Assembly (NCBI GenBank): GCA_963922205.1
Contig: CAWUHX010000233.1
Coordinates: 434,001 to 498,000 of the forward strand
Reading direction: 5' to 3'
Length of the DNA stretch: 64,000 bases
Source of the DNA: Romanomermis culicivorax
Lineage: Eukaryota; Nematoda; Enoplea; Mermithida; Mermithidae
The position numbers were made by a program, and so were the translations under genes. The notes under the pieces are model-generated. The model saw only the letters and a list, made by a program, of their open reading frames with translations, did no database searches and was not told the origin of the DNA. This document shows positions 32,300 to 42,770 of this stretch, piece after piece (the first letter of the stretch is position 1; every line of letters begins with the position of its first letter).

Positions 32300-32785
32300 A
32301 TTAATATATACTGTAATATCACATGAGCAGCTACCCATGACAATGGATGTCCACCGAAAGGAATCGAGTAGAAAAGTCCAAGCAGGTCTGTCTTCCACTT
32401 GACATCTGCAGGAGAATGTGTCTTTGTGGACTCATTCTATGCACAAACAAGTATGTAAGATAAATACAACATTTTAAGAATGTGGATGGACCACTAAAAT
32501 ATTTATGCAAATATTAAAACTGAAGCTTGGATAAAGCCAATTGGTGGGTACTGGGATAAATATACCAAAAAATATATCAAAACTAAAGAATGATTTCATC
32601 ATCATATTTTCTTCTTTCTTTGGCACTCTATTGCTATGCAAATTTGTCTGTGTCACCAGTTGCTCATCACTGATTTGCATGTCGACTTCCTGATCACCAA
32701 ATGGGCAGCAACAGGGTGACCAACATGGACCCAAGACAAGGAAGTCAGTCTCCCCACACATATCCACTGCCATCATAGCTCCAGT
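32300..32785 (-). CDS. Candidate exon fragments of an unrecognised gene, possibly scramblase-like
   Basis: On the minus strand about 32640-32776 reads MMAVDMCGETDFLVLGPCWS followed by PCCCPFGDQEVDMQ. The order GPC, CC, then GD-E resembles the Cys-rich core of phospholipid scramblases, but the match is short. A second open piece near 32345-32420 contains VKWKTDLLGLFYSIPFGGHP. I cannot join them with convincing splice sites or identify the rest of the gene. It may be a relic carried by a repeat. Confidence 0.22.
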
Positions 32786-32995
32786 AAGACACTGCCTATG
32801 TCTCCGATCAGTTTCTTTCTTCTTAGCTACAATAAGATACTCTGTGTGTTACACACATCGGACTCTGTTCGGCTACTTTTTCCAAGAATTTTCTCCTTTT
32901 ATGCTTTTCTCTTATGCAATTTAAAGCATTTTTGATTAGAGTTTTACGGTTTTATTTATTTTATTTTTCTTTCAAATTTTTGCAGGTACACTTAA

Positions 32996-33240
32996 GGCTC
33001 ATCTATACTTCGGACGCAAGGCTTGCGTTGCGTGCGTTGCGTCCGTTACGGCAAAAATGCGGAAGTATGGATGCTCCGCTTGCGTATCTTGCGTATTTTT
33101 CTTGCGTCCGAGTATGGATGCTCGGTTGCGTTGCTTGCGTTGTGCTCCTTACGGCCGACGCAAGCATACGCAAACGGTACAGTAGGATTCTTGACTTGAC
33201 GCAAGGAACGCAAGAAACGCAAGGATTTTCGCTTGTGTTT
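32996..33240. repeat. Left arm: TTAA-flanked GGCTCATCTATACTTCG inverted repeat with GCGTTGC arrays
   Basis: TTAA (32992-32995) is followed by GGCTCATCTATACTTCG and by many GCGTTGC/GCAAGG heptamer-like units. The mirror-image arm lies at about 37430-37644 and ends GAGCC|TTAA. A third arm in the same orientation as this one starts at 59299. Confidence 0.75.
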
Positions 33241-34630
33241 TCTTCGGATTTCCGAACTTCCCATTTCATTATTGATGCTGTTCATGCCTTCGTTGAGTTT
33301 TTTCTTTCATTTTTTCCATCGAGTCGTCTGCCGCGGTTATTTTTTCTTAAAAATGTCTTTATTTGGGGGAAGCTTGGTTTGTGGGCAATCCAGACTTCTG
33401 AAATGTTGGATCAGCCCGGGTTTTTGGTTTTCTCTGGGGTTGTATGGGCGTGCCACTTTGGCATACCTGTAATTGGTTGGGGATTGGGAGAGCCTCCAAC
33501 TTGGTGGAACCCTATACCCAAATGTTGCAACTCCCCCCAAACACCGTTTTTTTCCTCGAAGATTTTTTCCACATGAGAACCGGACCCAAAATTTTTTCCC
33601 TCATTTTGCAAAAATTTCCCACATTTTTAAAAACGTTTATAATGTGTCTACGGATGTTTTTTTATGCATTTTAGGAGCATACCCAAGCATTTTGATGCTT
33701 TTTGATTCAGAAATCTGCAAAAACTGGGAAAAAATTGAGAAAATTCTGGTTATGTTAGTCAAAATGAGCTCATGAAGAATATATTGGTGTTTTACAAGAG
33801 CAGAGAAAGCATTCTAACGACAGAGTTGTCATGAATTTATCCTTTATTTATATTTCTGTGGTTCCAATTAGGATAATCCAATTTTATTTAATTTTTGTCC
33901 CGGCGCGGAGCGCCAGAAAAAATTTTGGATTTTCACTTTCTAAAACGCTGGAAATTGAACCTTCACAACGTTGGGAAATAAATTAAAATCCGACTGATGA
34001 AGTATGATTTGTTCCCCATTCCAGCGTTGACTGTTAACTATTAGAAAATGAGATGAGCTAATTTGATTAATAGATTGATAGAAATTGTTGATAATTAATT
34101 AGTAAGTGGAAGTAGATATGCTAACGGCCGCGCCTGATAAAAAATAATCATTATTATACCCCTAACCGGCGCGAAGCGCCCGAAAATTTCGAGATTTTGA
34201 CCTTTTAAAGTCCACCAAAACGCATATTTTCGATTTTGAATTCCGCAGTTTTTTCCACAATGAAAACCATGTCCAAAATTTTTTTCCTCAAAAGACCCCA
34301 TTTGAGGAAAAAAAACGGTGCCCCCCCAAATCGAAAAAATTTGGAAAAGAATGGCCTTTTTTGGCCTTTCTTGGGCGAATTTTTGAAATAAGTATTTGGT
34401 TTTTTTTCGTCTTTTTTGAAATTTTCGGGGACTCCCCAAAATTGTGGAAATTTCGAGTTTCCCACCCTTTTAGCGCCGTAGGAAACTGCTTGAAGCGCTA
34501 CATTGTGGAGGAAATTAGGAATGTTGGAAAAAATCTGCGTTCTTTTCATACGAGTGAAAAAAATCCATTCATTAAGACAAAAAACTATAGTATTTTGATG
34601 CATTTTAGAACGTCGAAAGTTACCGGCGCT
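33241..34630. repeat. Repeat-rich interval within the TTAA-bounded block
   Basis: It contains a CATACCTGTAATTGG start at 33462, C/G-run repeat sequence to about 33600, hairpins at 33900-33915 and 34165-34181 with their AT-rich flanks, and a TTTGAGGAAAAAAA segment at 34300. No gene is recognised. Confidence 0.5.
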
Positions 34631-34834
34631 CATACCTGTAATTGGGGAGGGTTTGGGGGTGGATCCACCAACTTGGCCAACCCTGTACCCAACCCTCCCA
34701 GATTGGGAAAAATTAGAAAAAAATTGGGCAAAAAGAGTCTTTTTTTGGGAAAATTTTCGACTTTTTTTTACCCCCCTCCAAAATTGATGGTTTCACCCCC
34801 CCCCCCGAAACTGCTCAGAGCTCTTGCAGGTATG
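34631..34834. mobile_element. CATACCTGTA inverted-repeat element with perfect 8-bp duplication
   Basis: A 204-bp element from CATACCTGTAATTGGGG to CTCTTGCAGGTATG. The target duplication CCGGCGCT is exact at 34623-34630 and 34835-34842. An 8-bp duplication places the family with hAT-like non-autonomous elements. Confidence 0.85.
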
Positions 34835-35302
34835 CCGGCGCTCTGCCCTAATTTCAAGCTTCATTGCCAAAAACCCACTTTTCAAAATTTCGGATTGCGA
34901 ATTTTTTGGGTTTCGGTTACTTCTGCATACTTGTAAGACCTTAGGTCGGTTGTAGGAGGTAAAAATCAGCCTAAAAGTCGAAAAAACCCTATTTGTTTGC
35001 CGCAATCACGAAAATCTTTTTTTAAAGCCAGAATGGCACCTTTTTATCCTATTTTTGATTTTTTGCATGCTGAGTCAGTCGGGGCTTAGAGGCTCCTCAA
35101 TTACAACTGTTTTTTTCTGTTTGATAAGTTGTAATTTAAGTTCTTCACCACATTTTTGACAAATTTAGATATATTTACAGCCGTTACTCGTGGGCTTTTC
35201 TAGGTATGTTCGGGTTTTCTTTGATTTGATTGCTAAAAATTTTTAAACATAAGATCATTAAGCCAAGTTAAAAAACCTAAATTTTTCAATTGGCCTACTA
35301 AA

Positions 35303-35468
35303 CATACCTGTAATTGGCCCTGACCCGACCGTCCCCCCAGACTGGGAAAAATTAGAGAAAATTGGCGAAAAAGTGCCTTTTTTGGGAATTTTTAAGAATT
35401 TTTTGGACCCCCCTCCAAAATTTCTGGTTTACCCTCCCCCCTGAATGGTCGGACTTTTATAGGTATAT
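35303..35468. mobile_element. CATACCTGTA inverted-repeat element copy
   Basis: From CATACCTGTAATTGG to TTTTATAGGTAT. Flanks CTACTAAA and ACACTAAA are similar but not identical, so the duplication is aged or the right end is altered. Confidence 0.55.
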
Positions 35469-36006
35469 GACACTAAATTCGCATGAATTGAATACTATTT
35501 CTGCTATGACGTGCAATCAATGTCACTGGGAATACAAAGGAATGCGAAAGTTTGTTACTACTAGTCGAGGTTCAAAATGTTAAAAAACCGTGGTGAATAG
35601 AAGAACGGAATCCTAATGTTCTAATTTTACATACCTGCTACACTATTTAACGTAATTCAAGTCGCAGTCAGGGCCGTTCTTAATGGTTTAGAGGCCCTGG
35701 GTGAACTCCGGTTTAGAGGCCCTCAATTTTTTTTCAATAATTATCATACACCATGCCTTTTTTAGGTAATAGATGATTCACTAATTTACATACTTTAAAA
35801 TATCTAAAAACTATGTTATTACAAGATTCTAACTATTCACTTATCAAAATACATGTTATTTGACCTTCATAGCACTCCTCTTCCGTATTTGTCAATTGCG
35901 TATCATCCTCCATTTAACAAGGCTTAATTTAGGATAATATTTGTACTACGGTATCAGAAAAATTGTCCGAATTTTATTACCCGTTAGCATTACAAAGCGA
36001 TTTGTT
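35469..36006. other. Unassigned AT-rich interval
   Basis: I see no gene, RNA or repeat family that I can name here. Open frames are short and lack motif support. Confidence 0.4.
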
Positions 36007-36014
36007 CTATAGAG

Positions 36015-36258
36015 CATACCTGTACTTGGGGGGGGGGGGTTGGGGGGGACCCCCCCCCCCCAACTTGGCCAACCCAGTACCCAAAATCATTTCCCCCCCC
36101 AACCCCCCCCCCCCCAGTTGGGAAAAAATTGAAAAAATTTGCCAAAAAGTGTATGTTTTTTGGCCTTTTTTGGGAAAAATTTCGACTTTTTCCTACCCCC
36201 CCCCCCCCCAAATTTCGGATTTACCCCCGCCCAACTGGTCGGAAGTCTTACAGGTATG
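36015..36258. mobile_element. CATACCTGTA inverted-repeat element, best-preserved copy
   Basis: A 244-bp element from CATACCTGTACTTGGGG to GTCTTACAGGTATG. The exact 8-bp target duplication CTATAGAG is at 36007-36014 and 36259-36266. The interior alternates long G and C runs with the phrase TTTTTGGGAAAAATTTCGAC shared by other copies. Confidence 0.9.
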
Positions 36259-36801
36259 CTATAGAGCGCTATTAAATGATCCACTTACCTCGTGAAATGA
36301 TCCAGAATTAAATCCTGACTTATGCAGGAGCTACTGGATAGTTGAACCTTTGCTGAAGCTAAAACAGGTAAAGTGAAATTTTTTGTCCGTATGTTTTCAA
36401 CTTCCGACTATCTATAAAGTCATTAATTATAGATTTTTAATTTTTGCATCATTTTCATCCAACTAGATTCAAGTCCAGAGGCGCGTGCTGATTGTCCAGG
36501 ACCAGCGGAATAGTCTGAAGTTTCTTCGTACGATGCTAATGTTGAGATTTGAAACGAAACTATAGGTCTTTTTACCCTAATCGAAAATATTCTAGTCGAT
36601 ACTCGTCGCAATTTTGATCACTTCGCAAGTTAGTAGAATGATAAATGATATCTGCTTTATAATCCTCAAGAATTAATTTGTAAAAGATTGATTGTTTCTC
36701 AAAGATTTGATTATTGATTATTTTTAAATGTCGGAATCTATTATTTTCCATGTCTCATGTCTTAAAAATTCAGAATTTCAACAGAACAAAGTTTTATTTT
36801 C

Positions 36802-36892
36802 AGCTGATCTTGCTCGACGTTTCAACCGGGATCGCCTCGACTGGCTTTCTAGTGTCGATTATTCCCGCGTACATCAAATATGTGATTTTGAG
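36802..36892 (+). CDS. Candidate single exon of an unrecognised gene
   Basis: TTATTTTCAG precedes an open stretch reading ADLARRFNRDRLDWLSSVDY and so on to CDFE, followed by G|GTGAGG. Both splice sites look good and the codons look coding. It lies inside the block bounded by the TTAA-flanked inverted arms, so it may belong to that element. I recognise no family and found no partner exon. Confidence 0.3.
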
Positions 36893-37339
36893 GTGAGGTT
36901 AAAATGCTTATCACAGCTTCCTGTAGAAGAATCTAAATTTTCATAGAAAGTCTTTCTTGTAACTTGTTTTTCGTTTAGAAAATTAGACTTTTTGAACCAT
37001 TGTTTGAAAAATTGTGAAAAAGCTTATATTCTGTGAAATTTTTCTTCAACATTTCCCAAATATAGTACGTATTCAAAATTCTTCACCTCCGAAAATTTGT
37101 TCCCGTATATTTGCATTCAACGAGTTTATCTTCTGCTACCAGAAAGTCTCGACAGGGCGAATACGTAATTTGAAATCGCGAAGAAGAAAGATGAATGTGA
37201 AATTTGTGTCACCATTATGTAAAATTTGTTTTCCTTTGTAAATGAATAAAACTCAAGAAGTCCGTTCCATTTTAATAAGATTTCTCAAAATGCTTTCGAG
37301 AAAAGATGGTTAATCATTCAATATAAGGTTAATTCTGCT

Positions 37340-37644
37340 GATCTCAGTTTAGTTGAAATGTTTTTGTTTGAAAATGTGTCCTATTTTTGGCTCAAATACT
37401 TATGAATTTGCTAGACAAAATTGTAATTTGATTCGCAAGTTTTTGATTGCGCCATAATTCTTGCGTCCGTTGCGCCACAAAGTTGGAGTATGGATAATCG
37501 GCTTGCGTTGCTTACGTCTCCTTACGTTGCTTCCGTTGCGTGCATTGTGTCAGATTTTTTACGCAACGTAAGCAACGTAACGTAAGCAACGCAACGTAAG
37601 CAACGCACGCAACGCAAGCCTTGCGTACGAAGTATAGATGAGCC
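37340..37644. repeat. Right arm of the TTAA-flanked inverted repeat
   Basis: Read on the minus strand from 37644 it gives GGCTCATCTATACTTCG, GCGTTGC arrays, then AATTACAATTTTGTC and TTGAGCCAAAAAT. It agrees with 59299-59560 over its whole length. TTAA follows at 37645-37648. Confidence 0.8.
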
Positions 37645-37653
37645 TTAAGTAAA

Positions 37654-37687
37654 AGCCTAAACCTAAGCCTAAGCCTAAGCCTAAGCC
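37654..37687. repeat. Interstitial telomere-type repeat (TTAGGC)n
   Basis: Five contiguous CCTAAG/CCTAAA hexamers, complementary to the nematode telomere repeat TTAGGC. They start six bases after the TTAA at the end of the inverted arm. Confidence 0.85.
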
Positions 37688-37979
37688 AAAAGCAGGGTTA
37701 TATTGACAAGAAGTTTATATTTTTCACGTAAGGCTCGGATTTGATTGATTCTTTGCATGCCGTCGATGTGTTGCAGGTTAAACTGAATCTGATGTTAGTG
37801 ATAACAATGACCAGAAGTCCGAAAATTCAGATTTTTCAGATATTCAATGATCATCATTGTACAAATTTCAGTACAACAGCTATTGCTTAGAACCGTAAGA
37901 AATGTTTCATTGCGAGATATCGGCATTTTAGTTTTTGGGATACCCTGTTCATATGACTAAAAACAAGCTCACCATGAAA

Positions 37980-38340
37980 AACATATATAAAAATGATGGT
38001 GTCACATTAAACGAAGTGGAGCCATGTCACATTAAATGAAGTGGTGATCAGTCACATTGATGGGGAAGCCCATACCCTATTCCATAGGAAATATGGCCAT
38101 GACACTGCACTGACATGCTGTGACCCCGTTGGGTGGCTCCGTTTGTTTCGGGAACCTAACCCAGCTTGTACTACCACAGGTAAACCTATGGTGTACCTCG
38201 GCCTTGTCCTTGGGTTATGCTGTAGAATAATGGACAACGCAACTGGGTCAGGGGTGCCAATCCCTAGTCCTCATTTACCGAGAATGAGGGACCCTGCCAT
38301 TTGCAGAATGGGGTACTGTAGGGGACCCGATTGTTAACCT
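37980..38340 (-). repeat. Dispersed repeat, inverted partner of 31530-31925
   Basis: It contains two short ACATTAAACGAAGTGG-like units and the shared stretches listed for 31530-31925. No coding support. Confidence 0.6.
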
Positions 38341-38909
38341 AAATCCCCTTATTGGCCCTGACCCTAAGGGTCTGAGGGCTTTTTCAACTGAGGGTACTTC
38401 CAAGGGAAACTAGCTTAAGGAGGCTTCCCACCTATATACCCTCAACAATAATAACCCCTGAGAAGACTCACTAAATCCTCTTCTCAAAGTACTCAGTGCT
38501 GGGCGATGGGTTCTGGGGTCAAAGCATGGGCCCTATGGACAGGGGTACGGGAATCCAAGCGATTTGGCGTGAGGTAATGCAGCTGCGGGTCAGCAGGTGA
38601 CAGTATCAAGTGTTTCCTCGGGGAGGGCGAGGGGTTTCTCGATCAACGGTGACGGGTGGTGAGCTGCAATGGTTGGGTTACTGTAGCAGGCCATGTAAGG
38701 AAGACCCGAGGCGAGAATATGCAAATTTATTCGGCGAGCAGTGAATGCAGTAGAAATATGTAAATTACAATAAAAGCCATGAACGGCAAACGCAAGGCGA
38801 AGGCTAAAAGACGCAACAACAATTAGGCCCAGAAATGAGTGTCAAACTAATGAAACATGCCCTTTTAAAGGGCTTCATAAACTACAGTATGCCTTGGGCG
38901 GAGTTAACA
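38332..38909. repeat. Candidate solo LTR with TGTTAACC...GAGTTAACA ends
   Basis: A 578-bp block with perfect 8-base inverted ends (TGTTAAC/GTTAACA). On the minus strand a purine tract GCTTGGGGGAG precedes it, as before a 3' LTR. The flanks show no clear target duplication, so it could be the end of a truncated element. Confidence 0.45.
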
Positions 38910-40140
38910 CTCCCCCAAGCTACCGTAGTCTACGTGTGCGATGGAAAATAATAAATCAAAACGGAAATAAAAATGTGTGCAAATGAAACAGAAACGAAAC
39001 ATAAAAGTACACACATAAATTGCATGTAAAGATTATAAAAACGAAACGTAAAATTAATGTAAATTACTGTAACACAAAACGTAACGAAAAACATAAGAAA
39101 AATTGTGATGTGAATCACGTGACGTTCAACGAAATTCATCATCACGTGACAATGGGTTGGGTAACCCACCACTTACCTACATTCTGTAATACAAAAACTA
39201 AAAAAGTCGGGTAAATTTCCAAGTTAAACATGGGTAAAATCGTTGGTAAAAGACGGGTAAAATCGCAAATAAAACTTCGAGTTAAAGATGCGTAGAATCA
39301 CGATAAAATAGAAGGTAAAAGGCGGGTAAAATGGCGGGTTAAACGTCGGTAACATTACCCGAGATTTTACTTTTACCTTACTTTTATTTTACCCCCGTTC
39401 ACATTTTTACGGTTTTACACAATTTTTCCAAAGTTTTGTGGTTTTACACTTCTGCATATTTCAAATTAAGTTCTTTGCATCACAAAACTTTAATTCCTTC
39501 AAACATTTTTGGAATTTTGTGAAATTTTCTAAAACTAATTATTTAGAATTTTCCAATTTAGGCTTTTACAATTTTTAATTCTAATTTTATACTCATCTCA
39601 ATTTTACTATTTTCCAGAATTTTATATATTTTCCTTCAAAATTTTACACTTTTATACATTTCTTTCGACAATTTTACCATCCTACGCTTTTAAGCTTTTA
39701 TAAATTTTTCTCTAGACTGTTAAACTTTATGCATCGTTTTCTAGAATTTCATGGTTTTTATGTTTCCTCTTCAAATTCAAATTTTCCAATTTAATCGAAT
39801 TTCACTATTGATAATTTTTTTACAACTTTACATTTTTATGCACTATTTTCAGCATTATATATTTTAATTGTTTTACAGTTTTACTCCTTTTGTACATTTT
39901 TCTTTCAGATTTTATAGTTTTATTCGTTTTTTCAACAAATTTAGAATGGCTTTACACATTTTTATCAGTTTTCTGTATTAAAAATTCAAAAAAAATTTTT
40001 ACAAACTTTCCATAATTTTATATATATATATTTTTGAAATTGTACGGATTTAGGCATTGTTTCGAAAATTTAGCAATTTTCTGGATTTTTTCAGTTTTTC
40101 GCCTTTCAAATTTTAAATTTTATACATAGTTACTGCAGCG
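38910..40140. repeat. AT-rich simple-repeat-like interval
   Basis: 38940-39120 is an inverted, diverged match to 30640-30780. 39200-39370 is a run of GGTAAAA-containing units (GGGTAAAATCG, GGTAAAAGGCGGG). 39370-40140 is a degenerate series around TTTTACAATTTT. No gene is recognised. Confidence 0.55.
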
Positions 40141-40149
40141 TTCATAAAT

Positions 40150-40915
40150 GGTTTGTTTTTCACTTTCCCTTCTTTTTCTTTTTCTTTCTTTTTCTCTAGA
40201 TTTTTCTCTTCTAATTTTTTTCTCTTTTTTTTCTTTTTTTCTTTTTTCTTTTTCTTTTTTTCATTTTTCTTTTTCTTTTTCTTTTATTTTTTCTTTCTTT
40301 TTCTCTAGATTTTTTCTTTAGATTTTTCTGTTCTCATTTTTTTCTTCTCTTTTTTCTTTTTTTCTTTTCCTTTTTCTTTTTCTTTTTCTATTTCTTTTTC
40401 TTTTTCATTGTCTTTTTCTTTTTCTTTTTCTTTTTCTTTTTTTTTCTTTTTCTTTTTCTTTTTCTTTTCTTTTTCTGTTTCTTTTTGTTCTTTTTGTTTC
40501 TTTGCTTATCTGTTAGTCCTTCTTTTTTCTTTTTTGTTTCTTTGTTCTTTTTGTTTCTTTGTTTATCTGTTTGTCTTTCTTTTTTCTTTTTTTGTTCTTT
40601 TTGTTTCTTTGTTTATCTGTTTGTCTTTCTTTTTTTTGTTTCTCTTTTCCTTCTTTTTATTTTTCTGCTTGTTTTGTTTTTCTTTGACCTATTTTCGTTT
40701 TTCTTTTTGTTTTCTTTTTCTTATTTTGTTTTGTTTTTTCGTTGGCCATTGTTCTTTCTGTATTATATTTTTCTCTTTTTTTCTCTTTTTTTCTTTCTTT
40801 TCCTCTTTCTTTTTCTCTTTCTTTTTCTATTTCTTTTCTTCTTTTGCTTTTTTCTTTTTCTTTTTTGTTTTTGTTTCTCTTCTTTTCCTTTTTTTCTTCT
40901 TTTATGCGTTGGCAG
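40150..40915. repeat. Long polypyrimidine tract (TTTTTC)n and variants
   Basis: About 760 bases almost wholly C and T on the plus strand, built from TTTTTC, TTTTC and TTTG-containing units. A higher-order unit (GTTTCTTTGTTTATCTGTTTGTCTTTC) repeats at least twice. The Phe-rich frames across it are artefacts. Confidence 0.9.
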
Positions 40916-41099
40916 CATGTAGCTGAGTTTCAATTATGTATTTTTTTGCATCTGAAACTTTGACGTTATGCATACTGCGCCACCAAATCTGCGTTAAGTG
41001 TTTCAATTCAGCTAAAAAAATTAACGGTTGAATGATTTTTTTATTTAAAAGCACACATTCTAATGGTGTACTAAAAATCAAGCAATCAAATTTGACAAG

Positions 41100-41395
41100 T
41101 TAATAGCTGTTATAATTGTCACAAAAATCGCGCTTTATCGTTATCCATTCAACGTACGGTCGACCGAATTGCATGAAAAAATTCAATTTTGCATTATTTT
41201 TCCAAAAATGTTCGTCGCCTAAAAGAATAAAATGAATTATAATAGTTATTATTTTGATTATTTAGCTTACTTCCCGGCCGGCCGTAGTACATTTGTCTAC
41301 CATAATCCAAACGTTTCTTTGGTTTCGGGACGAAGATGATTTTCTTATTAGCTGCGGCGGATAAAGCCCCGGAATCCAGTTGTACGGGATATTCG
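41100..41395 (-). CDS. Two C-terminal exons of a small unrecognised protein, possible peptide precursor
   Basis: Exons 41271-41395 and 41100-41218 are joined by a 52-nt GT-AG intron with compatible phase, typical of this genome. An upstream exon is needed unless translation starts at the in-frame ATG at 41407-41409. The first exon ends with a basic run KPKKRLDYGRQMYYGRPG. The second contains NFFMQFGRP and ends NYNSY and stop. Three aromatic-Gly-Arg sites (DYGR, MYYGR, MQFGR) look like C-terminal amidation sites of neuropeptides. Opposing this, flanking dibasic cleavage sites are not consistent and no signal peptide is visible. I do not recognise the family. Confidence 0.5.
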
Positions 41396-41589
41396 CTAGA
41401 AAATAACATTCATATGTCCAGGATTGATACAGATATTAGTATCGTTTTGGATCCTAAAATTAGTATTAGTATCAAGTTTCAATCATATGGCCCTTGCTCG
41501 AATGGGTATTCATAGCGAATTGCAGCTCTGTTTGGAAACCATCATTGTGCGAAACCTGTCATATGCCCAAATCTATGTGGTTGGACCAT

Positions 41590-42230
41590 CAGAAAAATAA
41601 CGTATTGTGAGACACTCAAACCCTCGACCTTACCATACAAGGCAGACATGCTATCCAACTGGGCAAACCAAGCCATGTGGAACGGTTGCAGTGGTGGTGG
41701 TCAGTGCAGGGCATGCCCCATAATGAACAGATGGACGCATCACTACTACACCACTATGGCTTAAAGGAGGAAGGGCTCCTAGTATTGTCATCAATGTCAT
41801 ATGTCCAAATCCATGTGGTCGGCGCGTCAGCAAAATAATGCTTAATGAGGGGCTCAAACCCTCGACCTCTGCATATAAGGCAGATATGCAATTCAACTGC
41901 GCTAACCCAGCCATCTGAGCCGTATGAATGGTTCAGAAATTGTGGTTGTAGTGGCAGTGGTCAGTGCGGGGCATAATGCGTGATAAACAGCTGAATGCAC
42001 CACTACAATACCCCTCCCTCTTTGAGGAGGAAGCGCACCTGATATCATCAGCAATGTCCAATGCCCAAATCAAAGTGGCTGGTGCATCAGAAAAATAACG
42101 CTTGATGAGGGATTCGAACTGTCGACCTTGTGCATACAAGCATATCATGGCCGATTTGCATGTCGGCTTCCCGATCGCGACCTCAGGAGCAACAGCAGGC
42201 CCAACAAGTGATGCGAACACTTAGGGTTGC
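41590..42230 (-). repeat. Cluster of three tRNA-derived SINE copies
   Basis: On the minus strand near 41601-41672, 41845-41915 and 42090-42170 there is a tRNA-like head. It has an A box (TTAGCGCAGTTG in the middle copy), a stem-loop, a B box (GGTCGAGGGTTTGAGCC) and a run such as CATTATTTTGCTGACGCG beyond it. The copies share AAATCCATGTGG-like bodies. Mispairings and the repeated body argue against functional tRNA genes. Confidence 0.7.
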
Positions 42231-42269
42231 ATTTTGACTGCCTGTTGACTCTTCTGTCATTTTCCTTAT

Positions 42270-42770
42270 GGTTGTTGATGTAACGTTTGTCGCACACTGG
42301 GTGGTAGCTTCTCTACCACTGACTGCGCAGCCCTGCATCGGCTGTTGGGACTGCAGCAGTGCCCGTCACAAAAATCCAGGTCTGGGCCTGTGACTTGGAT
42401 TAGCAACATCAAGTCTACAGGTTCAGAGGAAAATGCACAATGGCACCTTTTGCACATCGTCACATTCTCCTCTTAGGGAAGTGTGACGCCCTTGTTACAA
42501 CATCCCTCCCACTGCTGAGGCAAGCGAGGGGCCCTCTGGTATGGTCACCATGTAACGGTTCTCGCACACTGGGTGGTAGCATCTCTACCTCCGACTGCAC
42601 AGACCTGCATCGCCTTTTGTGACTGCAGCAGTGCCCGTCACAAAAATCTATGTCTGGCCCTGACCTGGATAAGTGACATAAAGTCTACATGTTCAGAGGA
42701 AAACACACGATGGCACCATTTGGGTATCATCACATTGATGAGAAAAATGTTACTTTTCTATCAAACTATG
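42270..42770. repeat. Two tandem copies of the repeat also at 31938-32150
   Basis: Copies start near 42298 and 42568 with ACTGGGTGGTAGC and share CAGTGCCCGTCACAAAAATC and GTTCAGAGGAAAA. No coding potential is seen. Confidence 0.75.

Noticed and set aside
36714-37241. A complete transposase gene inside the TTAA-bounded block
   Set aside because: Only one exon-like stretch and one short basic frame are open. No catalytic motif is visible.
40408-40926. Long Phe/Ser-rich open frames that could be mistaken for a membrane protein
   Set aside because: They are translations of the TTTTTC simple repeat. All three frames are open and give the same composition.
41601-42170. tRNA genes on the minus strand
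   Set aside because: Stems are imperfect, three copies share the same flanking body, and anticodon loops differ by drift. A SINE explains all three better.
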